Shown here one piece after another: positions 1-6,585 of a DNA stretch of 11,281 bases. Numbering within the stretch: position 1 is the stretch's first letter; each line of letters opens with the position of its first letter. The stretch lies in the NCBI GenBank assembly GCA_018365895.1, contig JAGZJD010000068.1:1-11281 (forward strand), given 5' to 3'. Source of the stretch: Lachnospiraceae bacterium (lineage in GTDB: Bacteria; Bacillota_A; Clostridia; Lachnospirales; Lachnospiraceae). A program made the translations under genes and the position numbers. Below the pieces are notes generated by a model. That model ran no database searches, was not told where the DNA came from, and saw only the letters and a list, made by a program, of their open reading frames with translations.

Positions 1-204
1 TATAATGCCGGAACAGAGATAAAAAGCGGGACTTATCGTATCGTAATGACAGCAACGTATATTGTGTGTTTTTTTCTTATGCAGCAACGTATGCCGATTT
101 TGATTTTTGGTATCCTGACGATGGTGTTCTTTGTTCTATATGGTATTGTGGCGAGTATTCTGGTTTTCCGTTTTGCACCGAAAACCTTTAAAATTCGCAA
201 CTAG
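1..204 (+). CDS. C-terminal end of an unidentified membrane protein (5' partial)
   Basis: Frame 1 is open from the first base to a TAG at 202-204, giving the last 67 residues of a protein that starts outside the window. The visible part begins with a short polar stretch, then has two hydrophobic segments (about residues 14-27 and 32-57) separated by a charged QQR turn, and ends with a basic tail (FAPKTFKIRN). This is the look of the final two membrane helices of a polytopic inner-membrane protein with a cytoplasmic positive C-terminus. I do not recognise the family from this fragment. It is followed at once by a strong terminator, so it belongs to a separate upstream transcription unit and is probably unrelated to the nucleoside-type cluster. 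Confidence 0.7.
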   Translation, partial: YNAGTEIKSGTYRIVMTATYIVCFFLMQQRMPILIFGILTMVFFVLYGIVASILVFRFAPKTFKIRN

Positions 205-207
205 TGG

Positions 208-267
208 AAATAATACCACAGAAACAACTGGTTATAACCAGTGCTTTCTGTGGTATTATTTGTTTTT
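208..267 (+). terminator. Strong intrinsic terminator of the upstream membrane-protein gene
   Basis: A perfect 17-bp inverted repeat (208-224 against 245-261) begins four bases after the TAG stop and runs into a T-rich tract (TTTGTTTTT, 259-267). The 20-base space between the arms is itself mostly a perfect palindrome (227-242), so the RNA would fold as a long stem, a small internal mismatch, and a second 6-bp stem with a TATA loop. Position and T tract fit Rho-independent termination. The stem is A/U-rich at the base (AAAUAAU / AUUAUUU), so it could also act on minus-strand transcripts, though no convincing minus-strand gene is present. Confidence 0.85.
227..242. promoter_or_regulatory. Operator-like 16-bp perfect palindrome inside the terminator loop
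   Basis: ACTGGTTATAACCAGT is a perfect 16-bp dyad. It has the GT-N4-AC core expected for GntR-family operators and resembles the ACTGGT..ACCA(G/C)T sites of HutC-subfamily regulators such as DasR and NagR (family knowledge). The same half-site, ATAACCAGT, occurs twice in the gntR leader at 385-393 and 406-414; the 16-mer at 399-414 (AGTGGATATAACCAGT) matches this one at 14 of 16 positions. I infer binding by the regulator encoded at 448. It lies about 95 bp upstream of the proposed -35 box, so it could be an auxiliary site for looping. It could also be simply the tip of the terminator. Confidence 0.55.
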
Positions 268-337
268 GAGGGAATTATTATAAAATATGTGAAAAATGCA
301 CAAAATATAATGCGGATATTAGGATATAATTCCAATA

Positions 338-366
338 TTGACGAAAAATCAAGTTTGATATAATAT
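338..366 (+). promoter_or_regulatory. Probable sigma-A promoter of the gntR-transporter-enzyme operon
   Basis: A TTGACG -35 box (338-343) is followed by an AT-rich -10 region. TATAAT at 359-364 has a 15-bp spacer and the overlapping TAATAT at 361-366 has a 17-bp spacer; either could serve. Transcription would begin near 370-375, leaving a leader of about 75 bases that contains the operator-like repeats. Two further perfect TATAAT hexamers (306-311 and 325-330) lack a recognisable -35 box at a suitable distance. The one at 325-330 is the loop of a small imperfect dyad (316-324 against 331-338). Confidence 0.6.
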
Positions 367-387
367 AAACTCATAAGATACATCATA

Positions 388-425
388 ACCAGTTGATAAG
401 TGGATATAACCAGTTAATAACTGGT
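388..425. promoter_or_regulatory. Tandem operator-like palindromes in the gntR leader
   Basis: Two 17-bp elements lie head to tail, 21 bp apart, about two helical turns. ACCAGTTAATAACTGGT (409-425) is a perfect dyad with 8-bp arms about a central A. ACCAGTTGATAAGTGGA (388-404) differs from it at three positions. Read in the other register, the 16-mer at 399-414 is a near copy of the palindrome at 227-242. The array lies just downstream of the predicted start of transcription and ends 9 bp before the GGAGGG ribosome binding site. Bound repressor would therefore block promoter clearance or elongation. Autoregulation by the HutC-type protein encoded next is the natural inference. Confidence 0.7.
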
Positions 426-447
426 AAGTATAAAGGAGGGCGTTTCA

Positions 448-1179
448 ATGGATGAAATTAAGGCTCCAAAGTATTACATTGTAAAGCAGGATATTATTAA
501 GCGGATTAATGATAATACTTACAAGGAACACGAAACGATTCCGAGTGAAAGGGACTTAATGGCGATGTTCGATGTAAGCAGAATTACAGTTCGAAAAGCA
601 ATTGAGGAACTTGTAAATGAAGGTTACCTGTACCGGGTGCACGGGAAAGGAACTTATGTAAAGGGGGAAGGAGAGCAAAATAATTTAGTATCTATCACAA
701 GTTGTACTGAGGACATTGAGAGATTGGGACATACACCACGCAGAAAAGTTCTTAATAAAAGTGTGATAGAAGCAGATGCAAAACGAAAAAATGTTTTGAA
801 TTTAAGTGAAGATGATGAAAAGATTTTTAGTCTTTCAAGAATTTATTACGCAGATGATGAACCGGTGAATTATACGCGTACATATTTACCGTATAAGTAT
901 TTTCCAGACATTGAGTTGTTTGATTTTTCTCGTGTATCTTTATATAAGATTTTGGAAGAAAAATACAATGTTAAGATTACAAAAGCAACTCGAACAATCG
1001 AAGCTATTAGTGCACATGATGAGCTGATTGATTATTTGGATGTGGAAGAGAACGTTCCACTATTACAGTTTTGCTGTACAACATACGGAATTGTGAACGG
1101 AAAAGAAGTAGCTATTGAATATTTCAAATGTTGTTACAGAACAGACAAATTTAAATTTTATATTTACCAGGCAAGATAG
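448..1179 (+). CDS. GntR-family transcriptional regulator, HutC/UTRA subfamily
   Basis: This 243-residue protein has the HutC-type architecture at normal length. An N-terminal winged helix (about 8-72) carries the GntR signature IPSERDLMAMFDVSRITVRK (31-50) and the wing ending HGKGTYV (65-71). A UTRA effector-binding domain follows (about 88-238) and includes the conserved segments around RIYYADDEPVNYTRTYLP (131-148) and CCYRTDKFKF (228-237). The start is set by GGAGGG at 435-440, seven bases before ATG. Operator-like palindromes sit in its own leader, and the transporter operon follows after 32 bp with no terminator. I infer a ligand-responsive, autoregulated repressor of the whole cluster. 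UTRA domains usually bind small sugar phosphates, acids or nucleoside-like metabolites, so the inducer is probably the imported compound or a phosphorylated intermediate; which one cannot be read from sequence. Confidence 0.92.
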   Translation: MDEIKAPKYYIVKQDIIKRINDNTYKEHETIPSERDLMAMFDVSRITVRKAIEELVNEGYLYRVHGKGTYVKGEGEQNNLVSITSCTEDIERLGHTPRRKVLNKSVIEADAKRKNVLNLSEDDEKIFSLSRIYYADDEPVNYTRTYLPYKYFPDIELFDFSRVSLYKILEEKYNVKITKATRTIEAISAHDELIDYLDVEENVPLLQFCCTTYGIVNGKEVAIEYFKCCYRTDKFKFYIYQAR

Positions 1180-1211
1180 GTAAAGTACGGACAAATTAAA
1201 GGAGAAGGAAA

Positions 1212-2387
1212 ATGAAAAAAAGAGCAAGCGTTTTAATTACGGCACTTGTTTTATTAAGTGCAACCATTTTTACGGGATGTGGCAAAGGTGGAGACAATTC
1301 TGAAGGAAAAAATAGTGATTTAAGGGTTGCAGTTGTTTGTTCAGGATCTGGACAGAATGATAATGGATACAACCAGTCAGCATGTGAAGAAATCAAAGAA
1401 ATGTCTGAAGAGGTTGGATGCGAATATAAAATCATTGAGCCTGCAAATGGTGTTCCGGAAGCATTAGAGACATTGGCAGATGATGGATATAATTTGATTT
1501 TCACATTAGAATATGACTTTGATGCATTAATTAAAGGAGTTGGTGGATCAGAACCAATCGCAGCACAGTATCCTGATACAACATTTGTAGTATTTAATGA
1601 TAATCCAAATGTGGATGAAAGCGGTGAAACAATTCATGACAACGTAATTTCCGTATTATTCGATGTTCATGAAGCTTCTTATCTTGCTGGATACTTGTCC
1701 GTTCAGGTAAATGAAAATATGGATAAATTATTTGATGCTTCTTATGGATTAACTCCATTAGACGAAGCAAGAGGAATTGGATTTATCGGAGGAACAAACT
1801 CCAATGGTATCCTTGTTTATTCTTATGGATTTATTGAAGGAATTAATGCAGCAGCTGCAGAGTATGGTGCAACTTATGATTACTACACAAAATATGATGC
1901 AGGATTTACAGACTCTGCGTTAGGAAGTACAGTAGCAGAAACATTTTATGATGAAGGGGCAAACGTAGTATTTGCAGATGCCGGAGTTGTAGGTGATGGT
2001 ATTACAGCGAAAGCAAAAGAATTAGGAAAAATTGCAATCCAGACAGATGCTAACTTAGATGCTCAGCAGCCAGGACACGTTCTTACAAGTGTATTGAAGA
2101 TTACAGGTGTTCCTGTTGAGACTATTACAAAGGCTTATGCAGATGGAAAGATTAACGAAATGGAAAGATTCCAGACATACAACCTTGCATCAGGCGCTAC
2201 AGGAATTACCGACCTCGAAGAAATGGGTAAACATGTTCAGGATCAGGAAGTATGGAATGAAATCAAAGAAAAGGTTCAGACAGTAAGTGACAAGATTTCC
2301 AGTGGAGAAATTAAAGTTACAAACAAACAGTTAAACGAAGAGTTTGATGAGGCTACATGTCCGAACGTTGTAATTAAAACAAATTAA
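1212..2387 (+). CDS. BMP-family (PnrA-like) nucleoside-binding lipoprotein of an ABC importer
   Basis: This 391-residue extracytoplasmic substrate-binding protein has a lipoprotein signal: KKR, a hydrophobic core (7-20) and FTGC with Cys23 as the lipidated residue. Phe at -3 is slightly unusual for a lipobox. The mature part starts with a flexible GGDNSEGKN linker. BMP-domain landmarks are the first strand LRVAVVCSG followed by NDNGYNQSA (49-57), the place of the DxSFNQ motif of PnrA/BmpA proteins, a central block ASYLAGYLS, then GIGFIGG and a VVFADAGVVGDG segment near residue 260. The family binds nucleosides or related ligands (PnrA binds purine nucleosides). Cognate ATPase and permease genes follow, as in Bacillus nupNOPQ. 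The 94-bp gap after it holds two overlapping hairpins, which may let this gene be expressed above the membrane components. Confidence 0.9.
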   Translation: MKKRASVLITALVLLSATIFTGCGKGGDNSEGKNSDLRVAVVCSGSGQNDNGYNQSACEEIKEMSEEVGCEYKIIEPANGVPEALETLADDGYNLIFTLEYDFDALIKGVGGSEPIAAQYPDTTFVVFNDNPNVDESGETIHDNVISVLFDVHEASYLAGYLSVQVNENMDKLFDASYGLTPLDEARGIGFIGGTNSNGILVYSYGFIEGINAAAAEYGATYDYYTKYDAGFTDSALGSTVAETFYDEGANVVFADAGVVGDGITAKAKELGKIAIQTDANLDAQQPGHVLTSVLKITGVPVETITKAYADGKINEMERFQTYNLASGATGITDLEEMGKHVQDQEVWNEIKEKVQTVSDKISSGEIKVTNKQLNEEFDEATCPNVVIKTN

Positions 2388-2393
2388 TTTATT

Positions 2394-2453
2394 TGAGGGT
2401 GTCTCAAAAAGAAATGTGTTACAAAGCGCGCAAAGTACTTTGGGGCACCCTTA
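2394..2453 (+). promoter_or_regulatory. Intergenic stem-loop between lipoprotein and ATPase genes (attenuator or mRNA stabiliser)
   Basis: Seven bases after the lipoprotein stop, 2394-2408 can pair with 2439-2453. The core is GGGUGUCUCAAA with UUUGGGGCACCC: 12 pairs including two G-U wobbles, extendable by A-U, G-U and U-A at the base. A short T-rich run (TTATTTTA, 2451-2458) follows, so partial termination is possible, although the run is interrupted. The 30-base loop contains two further perfect dyads, GCGCGC (2426-2431) and CAAAGTACTTTG (2431-2442); the second would compete with the right arm. Stem-loops after a binding-protein gene often protect the upstream message or attenuate downstream genes, giving more binding protein than membrane components. 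That role is inferred. Confidence 0.65.
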
Positions 2454-2471
2454 TTTTACCCAAAAATAAGG
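2449..2471 (+). promoter_or_regulatory. Hairpin sequestering the Shine-Dalgarno of the ATPase gene
   Basis: CCTTATTTT (2449-2457) is exactly complementary to AAAATAAGG (2463-2471), leaving an ACCCA loop. The right arm takes in most of the AAGGAG ribosome binding site (2468-2473), which lies eight bases before the ATG at 2482. The left arm shares bases 2449-2453 with the right side of the larger upstream stem-loop, so the two full-length structures are partly exclusive: the larger fold would free the ribosome binding site and this one would hide it. The complementarity is seen directly. Whether it acts in the cell is inference, and seven of the nine pairs are A-U. Confidence 0.45.
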
Positions 2472-2481
2472 AGATTCACCT

Positions 2482-4008
2482 ATGAGTATTATTATAGAAA
2501 CAAAAAATTTGACAAAAAAGTTTGGGGATTTTATTGCAAATAATAATATCAATATACAAGTGGAGAAGCAAGAAATCAAATGTATTGTTGGTGAAAACGG
2601 AGCCGGTAAATCTACATTAATGAATATGTTATACGGTGTACATAAACCTACAAGCGGAAAGATTTTATTGAACGGAAAAGAGCTTGTAATGAATTCCCCT
2701 ACAGATGCAATTCGAAATGGAATTGGAATGGTTCATCAGCATTTCAAACTGGTACCTAGCTTGAGCGTGTATGAAAACATTTTACTTGGAAGCGAGATTA
2801 CCAAAAGAGGGTTGATTGATCGAAGAGTTGAAATTGAGAAAGTTAAGAAATTAATTGAACAGTATCATTTTCAGATTGATCCAATGGATAAAATTCAGGA
2901 CATTTCAGTAGGTCTTTGCCAGCAGGTTGAGATTTTAAAAATGTTATATCGTAATGTTGATATTCTGATTTTGGATGAGCCTACAGCTGTTCTTACACCA
3001 CAAGAAGTTGATCAGTTGATGGAAAACCTGATGGCACTTCGTGATCAGGGAAAAACAATTATTGTTATTACACATAAATTACGTGAAGTTATGTATATGG
3101 GTGATAGCGTAACAGTTATTAAGAGTGGTCAGGTTATCGGTAATGTGAAAACCAAAGATACCAATGAAACAGAACTTGCACAGATGATGGTTGGACGTGA
3201 TGTTGTATTGACTGTTCGAAATGAGGCAGGACCAAAACCCCAGGATGTGGAAGCATATCGCGTAGAAAATATCTGTACAGTGAATGATGCAAATCAGGAA
3301 ATTCTCCATAATGTTACATTGTCTGTGAAAAAAGGTGAAGTTCTTGGTATTGCAGGGGTAGAGGGAAATGGACAAAGTGAACTGATTAAAGTATTAACCG
3401 GTGTTATGGAAGTAACAAAAGGAAAAGTTACTTTGAACGGAAAAGACGTAACAAATGCATGGCCGGATAAATTAAGAAAGTTTGGTATCGGAATTATTCC
3501 GGAAGACCGTTATGCACAGGGATTATGTAAGGATATGTCAATTCCGGAAAACTGTATTGCAGGATATTTTGACACCCATGATGTTTGTAAAAAAGGTGTG
3601 TTGAAGGGACGTAAGATTAGGCAGTTATGTGATGACTTTATTGAAAAATATGATATTCGTGTATCTGATAAATACGGTCTTATTTCTCAGCTCTCAGGAG
3701 GTAATGCACAGAAGGTTATTATTGCCCGTGAGTTTGAAAATAATCCAGACTTAATCATCGCTTGTCAGCCAACACGAGGAGTTGATATTGGTTCTATTGA
3801 ATTTATTCACAGACAATTACTGGCGCTTAGAAATTCCGGAAAAGCAGTTCTTTTGATTTCCAGTGAGTTATCAGAAATCATGAGCCTTTCAGACAGAGTT
3901 GCGGTTATGTACAAAGGTGGAATTATCGGTGAGGTGGATCCATCAGTTACATCTTCTGAAGAAATCGGATTGCTGATGGCAGGCGCAAAGATGAAGGGAG
4001 GAGAATAA
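2482..4008 (+). CDS. Nucleoside-type ABC importer ATPase with two nucleotide-binding domains
   Basis: At 508 residues this is a typical RbsA/NupO-type duplicated ATPase. The first domain has Walker A GENGAGKST (37-45), Q-loop Gln86, a signature-like ISVGLCQQVEILK (141-153), Walker B ILILDEPTA (161-169) and switch His198. The second domain has a degenerate Walker A, GVEGNGQSE (292-300), lacking the Lys, a good LSGGNAQKV signature (404-412) and IIACQPTRGVD (425-435), where Gln replaces the usual catalytic Glu. One competent and one degenerate site is normal for this family. In the first signature the common QQR is CQQ, a small deviation. It should power uptake through the two permeases encoded next, whose first start lies two bases past this stop. 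Start: ATG at 2482 after AAGGAG. Confidence 0.93.
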   Translation: MSIIIETKNLTKKFGDFIANNNINIQVEKQEIKCIVGENGAGKSTLMNMLYGVHKPTSGKILLNGKELVMNSPTDAIRNGIGMVHQHFKLVPSLSVYENILLGSEITKRGLIDRRVEIEKVKKLIEQYHFQIDPMDKIQDISVGLCQQVEILKMLYRNVDILILDEPTAVLTPQEVDQLMENLMALRDQGKTIIVITHKLREVMYMGDSVTVIKSGQVIGNVKTKDTNETELAQMMVGRDVVLTVRNEAGPKPQDVEAYRVENICTVNDANQEILHNVTLSVKKGEVLGIAGVEGNGQSELIKVLTGVMEVTKGKVTLNGKDVTNAWPDKLRKFGIGIIPEDRYAQGLCKDMSIPENCIAGYFDTHDVCKKGVLKGRKIRQLCDDFIEKYDIRVSDKYGLISQLSGGNAQKVIIAREFENNPDLIIACQPTRGVDIGSIEFIHRQLLALRNSGKAVLLISSELSEIMSLSDRVAVMYKGGIIGEVDPSVTSSEEIGLLMAGAKMKGGE

Positions 4009-4009
4009 G

Positions 4010-5092
4010 GTGACCCAGAAAAAATCAAGTCATATTGGACCTAAAATTGTAAATACATTGCTTCCGGTTGCCTTGGCATTTTTTATTGGAGGAATCATCA
4101 TTGCTTGTATCGGTGAAAATCCACTGGAAGCATATCAGATTATGTTAGGAAAGTCTCTTTTTACAGCAAAAGGATTTTTGAATACATTACATTATGCATC
4201 ACCTTTGTTATTAACAGGTCTTGCAATTGCAATTACATTTAAAGCGAATATTTTTAACATGGGTGTTGAAGGACAATTGCTGCTCGGTGGATTTTTCTCC
4301 GGTATTGTTGGTGCATCTATGGATTTGAACAGTCCACTTCTTCAGAAGTTAATCTGTATCTTAGTTGGAATGGTATGTGGTGCTTTATTTGCACTTGTAC
4401 CTGCAATCTTAAGAGCCTACTTCAGAGTAGATGAAATGGTAGTAACATTGATGCTGAACTACGCAATGATTAAAGTATTAGAGTATTTATCCTCCGGTCC
4501 ATTCAGAGAAGCAGGATCAGGATATGTTTGTACTCCAATGATTAAAGATGGAGCAATGTTTAAGCGTCTGAATATCGGAAATTCACGTTTGACAATGTTT
4601 TTCTTTATTGCTTTGGCTGTATTGATTTTTATGACATTTGTAATGACAAGAACCCGTCTTGGAATGGAAATTACAGCAATTGGTAAAAATCCAGATTTCG
4701 CAGAAGCAACTGGTATGAGAGTTCGCAGAAAAATCATTGTTTTGATGTGTATCAGTGGTGCTTTGGCTGGTCTTGCCGGAGCAGGTCACATGATGAGCGA
4801 GAAATTCAAATACACATTAGGATTTTCAGGAACAACCGGTCTTGGATGGGATGGTATGTTGATTGCATTACTTGGCAGACATAATCCGGTAGGAATTTTG
4901 CTGGCAGCAATCTTCTACAGTGCTTTGAAGACAGGTGCAGATAATATCAATATGTATACTTCAGTTCCGAAAGAAATTGTTGGTGTATTACAGGGATTAA
5001 TTATTCTCTTCTTAGCAGTACAATTCATAGATGAAAGATTTGGACTGAAAGAGAGATTTATGAAGTTGAAAAACAGAAAGGAGGAAGCATAG
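4010..5092 (+). CDS. ABC importer permease 1 (nucleoside/BMP-type, NupP-like)
   Basis: This 360-residue polytopic membrane protein belongs to the branched-chain/ribose-type permease superfamily, in the nucleoside subgroup. The hallmark block FKANIFNMGVEGQLLLGG spans 77-94, following the helix LLLTGLAIAI. Other membrane segments are near 14-34, 111-132, 195-212, 244-260, 280-306 and 324-341. A cytoplasmic coupling-type region, ITAIGKNPDFAEATGMRVRR, lies near 223-242. The start codon is GTG at 4010, two bases after the ATPase stop at 4006-4008, with the ribosome binding site (GGGAGG, 3996-4001) inside the ATPase gene, so translation is probably coupled. It should form the heterodimeric channel with the next gene product. 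Substrate is inferred from the family and the downstream phosphorylase. Confidence 0.93.
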   Translation: MTQKKSSHIGPKIVNTLLPVALAFFIGGIIIACIGENPLEAYQIMLGKSLFTAKGFLNTLHYASPLLLTGLAIAITFKANIFNMGVEGQLLLGGFFSGIVGASMDLNSPLLQKLICILVGMVCGALFALVPAILRAYFRVDEMVVTLMLNYAMIKVLEYLSSGPFREAGSGYVCTPMIKDGAMFKRLNIGNSRLTMFFFIALAVLIFMTFVMTRTRLGMEITAIGKNPDFAEATGMRVRRKIIVLMCISGALAGLAGAGHMMSEKFKYTLGFSGTTGLGWDGMLIALLGRHNPVGILLAAIFYSALKTGADNINMYTSVPKEIVGVLQGLIILFLAVQFIDERFGLKERFMKLKNRKEEA

Positions 5093-5096
5093 AGAT

Positions 5097-5996
5097 ATGA
5101 TCGGTGGAATTTTATATGACTCAATATATCATGCAGTTCCAATCTTGCTTTGTGTATTAGGTGGAATTTTCGCATACAAGGCAAATGTATTGAATATTGC
5201 TCTTGAAGGTATGATGCTGGCAGGTGCTTTCATTTCTGTATTAGTTTCCTTTAAAACAGAAAATATTGTTTTGGGCTATGTGGCAGCTGTGGCAGTTTGT
5301 TTACTGATTGGTTTGATTTTTGCATTCTTTGGAGTAACCTGCAAAGGAAATGTTATTATCATAGGTCTTGCAGTGAATATGTCGATTACAGCAATTGCAG
5401 GATTTGCATTACAGCTTATGAATTCAGCAAACATTAAACTTAGTTTTACAAATGCAGCGGCATTTAAAATTCACATCCCAATTATTAAAGATATTCCAAT
5501 TATCGGGGAAATTTTAAGCGGACACACAATTATTACTTATGTGTCATTTATCGCAATCGTATTGATTTGGTTCTTGATGTACCGTACAAAATTTGGAATT
5601 TATGTACGAGTAGTTGGTGAGAATGAAGATTCTGCAAAGAGTCTTGGTTTAAACACAAATAAATACAGATATCTTGCAATTTTATTAGGTTCTTTCTTCT
5701 GTGCACTTGCAGGAATTAACCTGGCACTTGAGCGTATGACAATCTTTACAAATAATATGACAGCAGGACGAGGATTTATCGCTATCGCTGCAATTTACTG
5801 CGGCAGAGGAGACCCGTTATCTTGTTCCTTCTATGCAATTATTTTTGGATTGGCCAGAGCGTTAGCTGTAAACTTGAGTTTGTATGCAGGTGCGGCAGCA
5901 GCAGTATTTGATGTAATTCCATACGTGGTTATGAGTATTGTATTAACTGTTGTTTCAATTGTTAAATATCGAAATCGAAAGATTCGTGGAATTTAA
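5097..5996 (+). CDS. ABC importer permease 2 (nucleoside/BMP-type, NupQ-like)
   Basis: This 299-residue protein is the shorter second permease of the importer, of usual length for the NupQ/YufQ type. It carries the matching family block YKANVLNIALEGMMLAGAF (27-45) near the N-terminus and a second conserved region, VVGENEDSAKSLGLNTNKYR, near 177-196, the counterpart of the GKNPDFAEATG loop in permease 1. Hydrophobic segments fill most of the rest, and it ends in a basic tail (KYRNRKIRGI). The start ATG at 5097 is preceded by AAGGAGG at the end of the preceding gene, only four bases separating the two genes. Its pairing with permease 1 and the double ATPase makes a complete importer: lipoprotein, ATPase and two permeases. 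Confidence 0.93.
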   Translation: MIGGILYDSIYHAVPILLCVLGGIFAYKANVLNIALEGMMLAGAFISVLVSFKTENIVLGYVAAVAVCLLIGLIFAFFGVTCKGNVIIIGLAVNMSITAIAGFALQLMNSANIKLSFTNAAAFKIHIPIIKDIPIIGEILSGHTIITYVSFIAIVLIWFLMYRTKFGIYVRVVGENEDSAKSLGLNTNKYRYLAILLGSFFCALAGINLALERMTIFTNNMTAGRGFIAIAAIYCGRGDPLSCSFYAIIFGLARALAVNLSLYAGAAAAVFDVIPYVVMSIVLTVVSIVKYRNRKIRGI

Positions 5997-6009
5997 AGAG
6001 GGATAAGCA

Positions 6010-6576
6010 ATGAGTAAGTCAGCATTAATTATTGTGGATATGGTTCGTGATTTTACAGATCCGGAAGGACTTGTATATTATCCACAGAACAGAGAAATTC
6101 TTCCGCAAATTAAAAAAGTATTGGATAAATGTAGAGAAAAAGATGTTTTAGTTGTATTTATGCAGCATTGTAACAGAAAAGGAAAAGTGGATAGAAAAGC
6201 GCAGGCTATGCGTCCAAACTGTATTGAAGGAACATTTGGAATTGAGATTGATCCTATGCTTCCGGTAGATGAAGAAAAAGATTATGTCATTCAAAAAAGA
6301 AGATACAGCGGTTTCTTTGCAACAGATTTGGATCTTGTTCTCAGAGAGAATGGTGTTGAGAATGTAATCATTGTAGGGACAAAAACAAACTGTTGTATTC
6401 GAGCAACTGTAACGGATGCATTTTATCTGGATTATGAGCCATACGTAGTTAGAGAATGTGTAGCAACAAATTCTGATGTAGTTAATGAAGTTCATCTGAC
6501 AGATATTGATAAATATCTCGGACATGTGGTTGATATGGAAACACTTTTTAAGATGCTTGACGATGGACAGTTATAG
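6010..6576 (+). CDS. Isochorismatase-fold cysteine hydrolase (amidohydrolase)
   Basis: At 188 residues this is a normal-length member of the isochorismatase-like hydrolases. The Asp-Lys-Cys triad is visible: Asp10 in ALIIVDMVRDF, Lys96 in VIQKRRYSGF and nucleophile Cys129 in GTKTNCCIRATVTDAF; Cys128 next to it is a further thiol. The block CIEGTFGIEI (71-80) matches the conserved GTxGxE region. Family members hydrolyse C-N bonds of amides or carbamoyl groups (nicotinamidase, ureidoacrylate hydrolase, N-carbamoylsarcosine amidase, maleamate hydrolase). The DxH...H metal site of nicotinamidases is not evident: only His53 is present in the matching region, so nicotinamidase is less likely. Its place directly after the importer suggests action on the imported compound or on the base released from it. 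Substrate unknown. The start at 6010 follows a GAGGG site and a 13-bp gap. Confidence 0.88.
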   Translation: MSKSALIIVDMVRDFTDPEGLVYYPQNREILPQIKKVLDKCREKDVLVVFMQHCNRKGKVDRKAQAMRPNCIEGTFGIEIDPMLPVDEEKDYVIQKRRYSGFFATDLDLVLRENGVENVIIVGTKTNCCIRATVTDAFYLDYEPYVVRECVATNSDVVNEVHLTDIDKYLGHVVDMETLFKMLDDGQL

Positions 6577-6585
6577 GAGGTAGGC

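Noticed and set aside
306..330. Additional promoters based on two perfect TATAAT hexamers (306-311, 325-330)
   Set aside because: No -35-like hexamer lies 16-18 bp upstream of either and the region is very AT-rich, so the matches may be chance. The promoter at 338-366 has a better -35 box.
201..386. Minus-strand 61-residue reading frame in the intergenic region
   Set aside because: It overlaps the terminator, the promoter and the upstream stop codon, has no credible ribosome binding site and has a low-complexity AT-driven composition. It is most likely chance.
2394..2453. Remnant of an insertion sequence or MITE with GGGTGTCTCAAA-like ends
   Set aside because: The inverted arms resemble ends of some mobile elements, but there is no target-site duplication, transposase fragment or second copy in the window. 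A transcript stem-loop explains it better.
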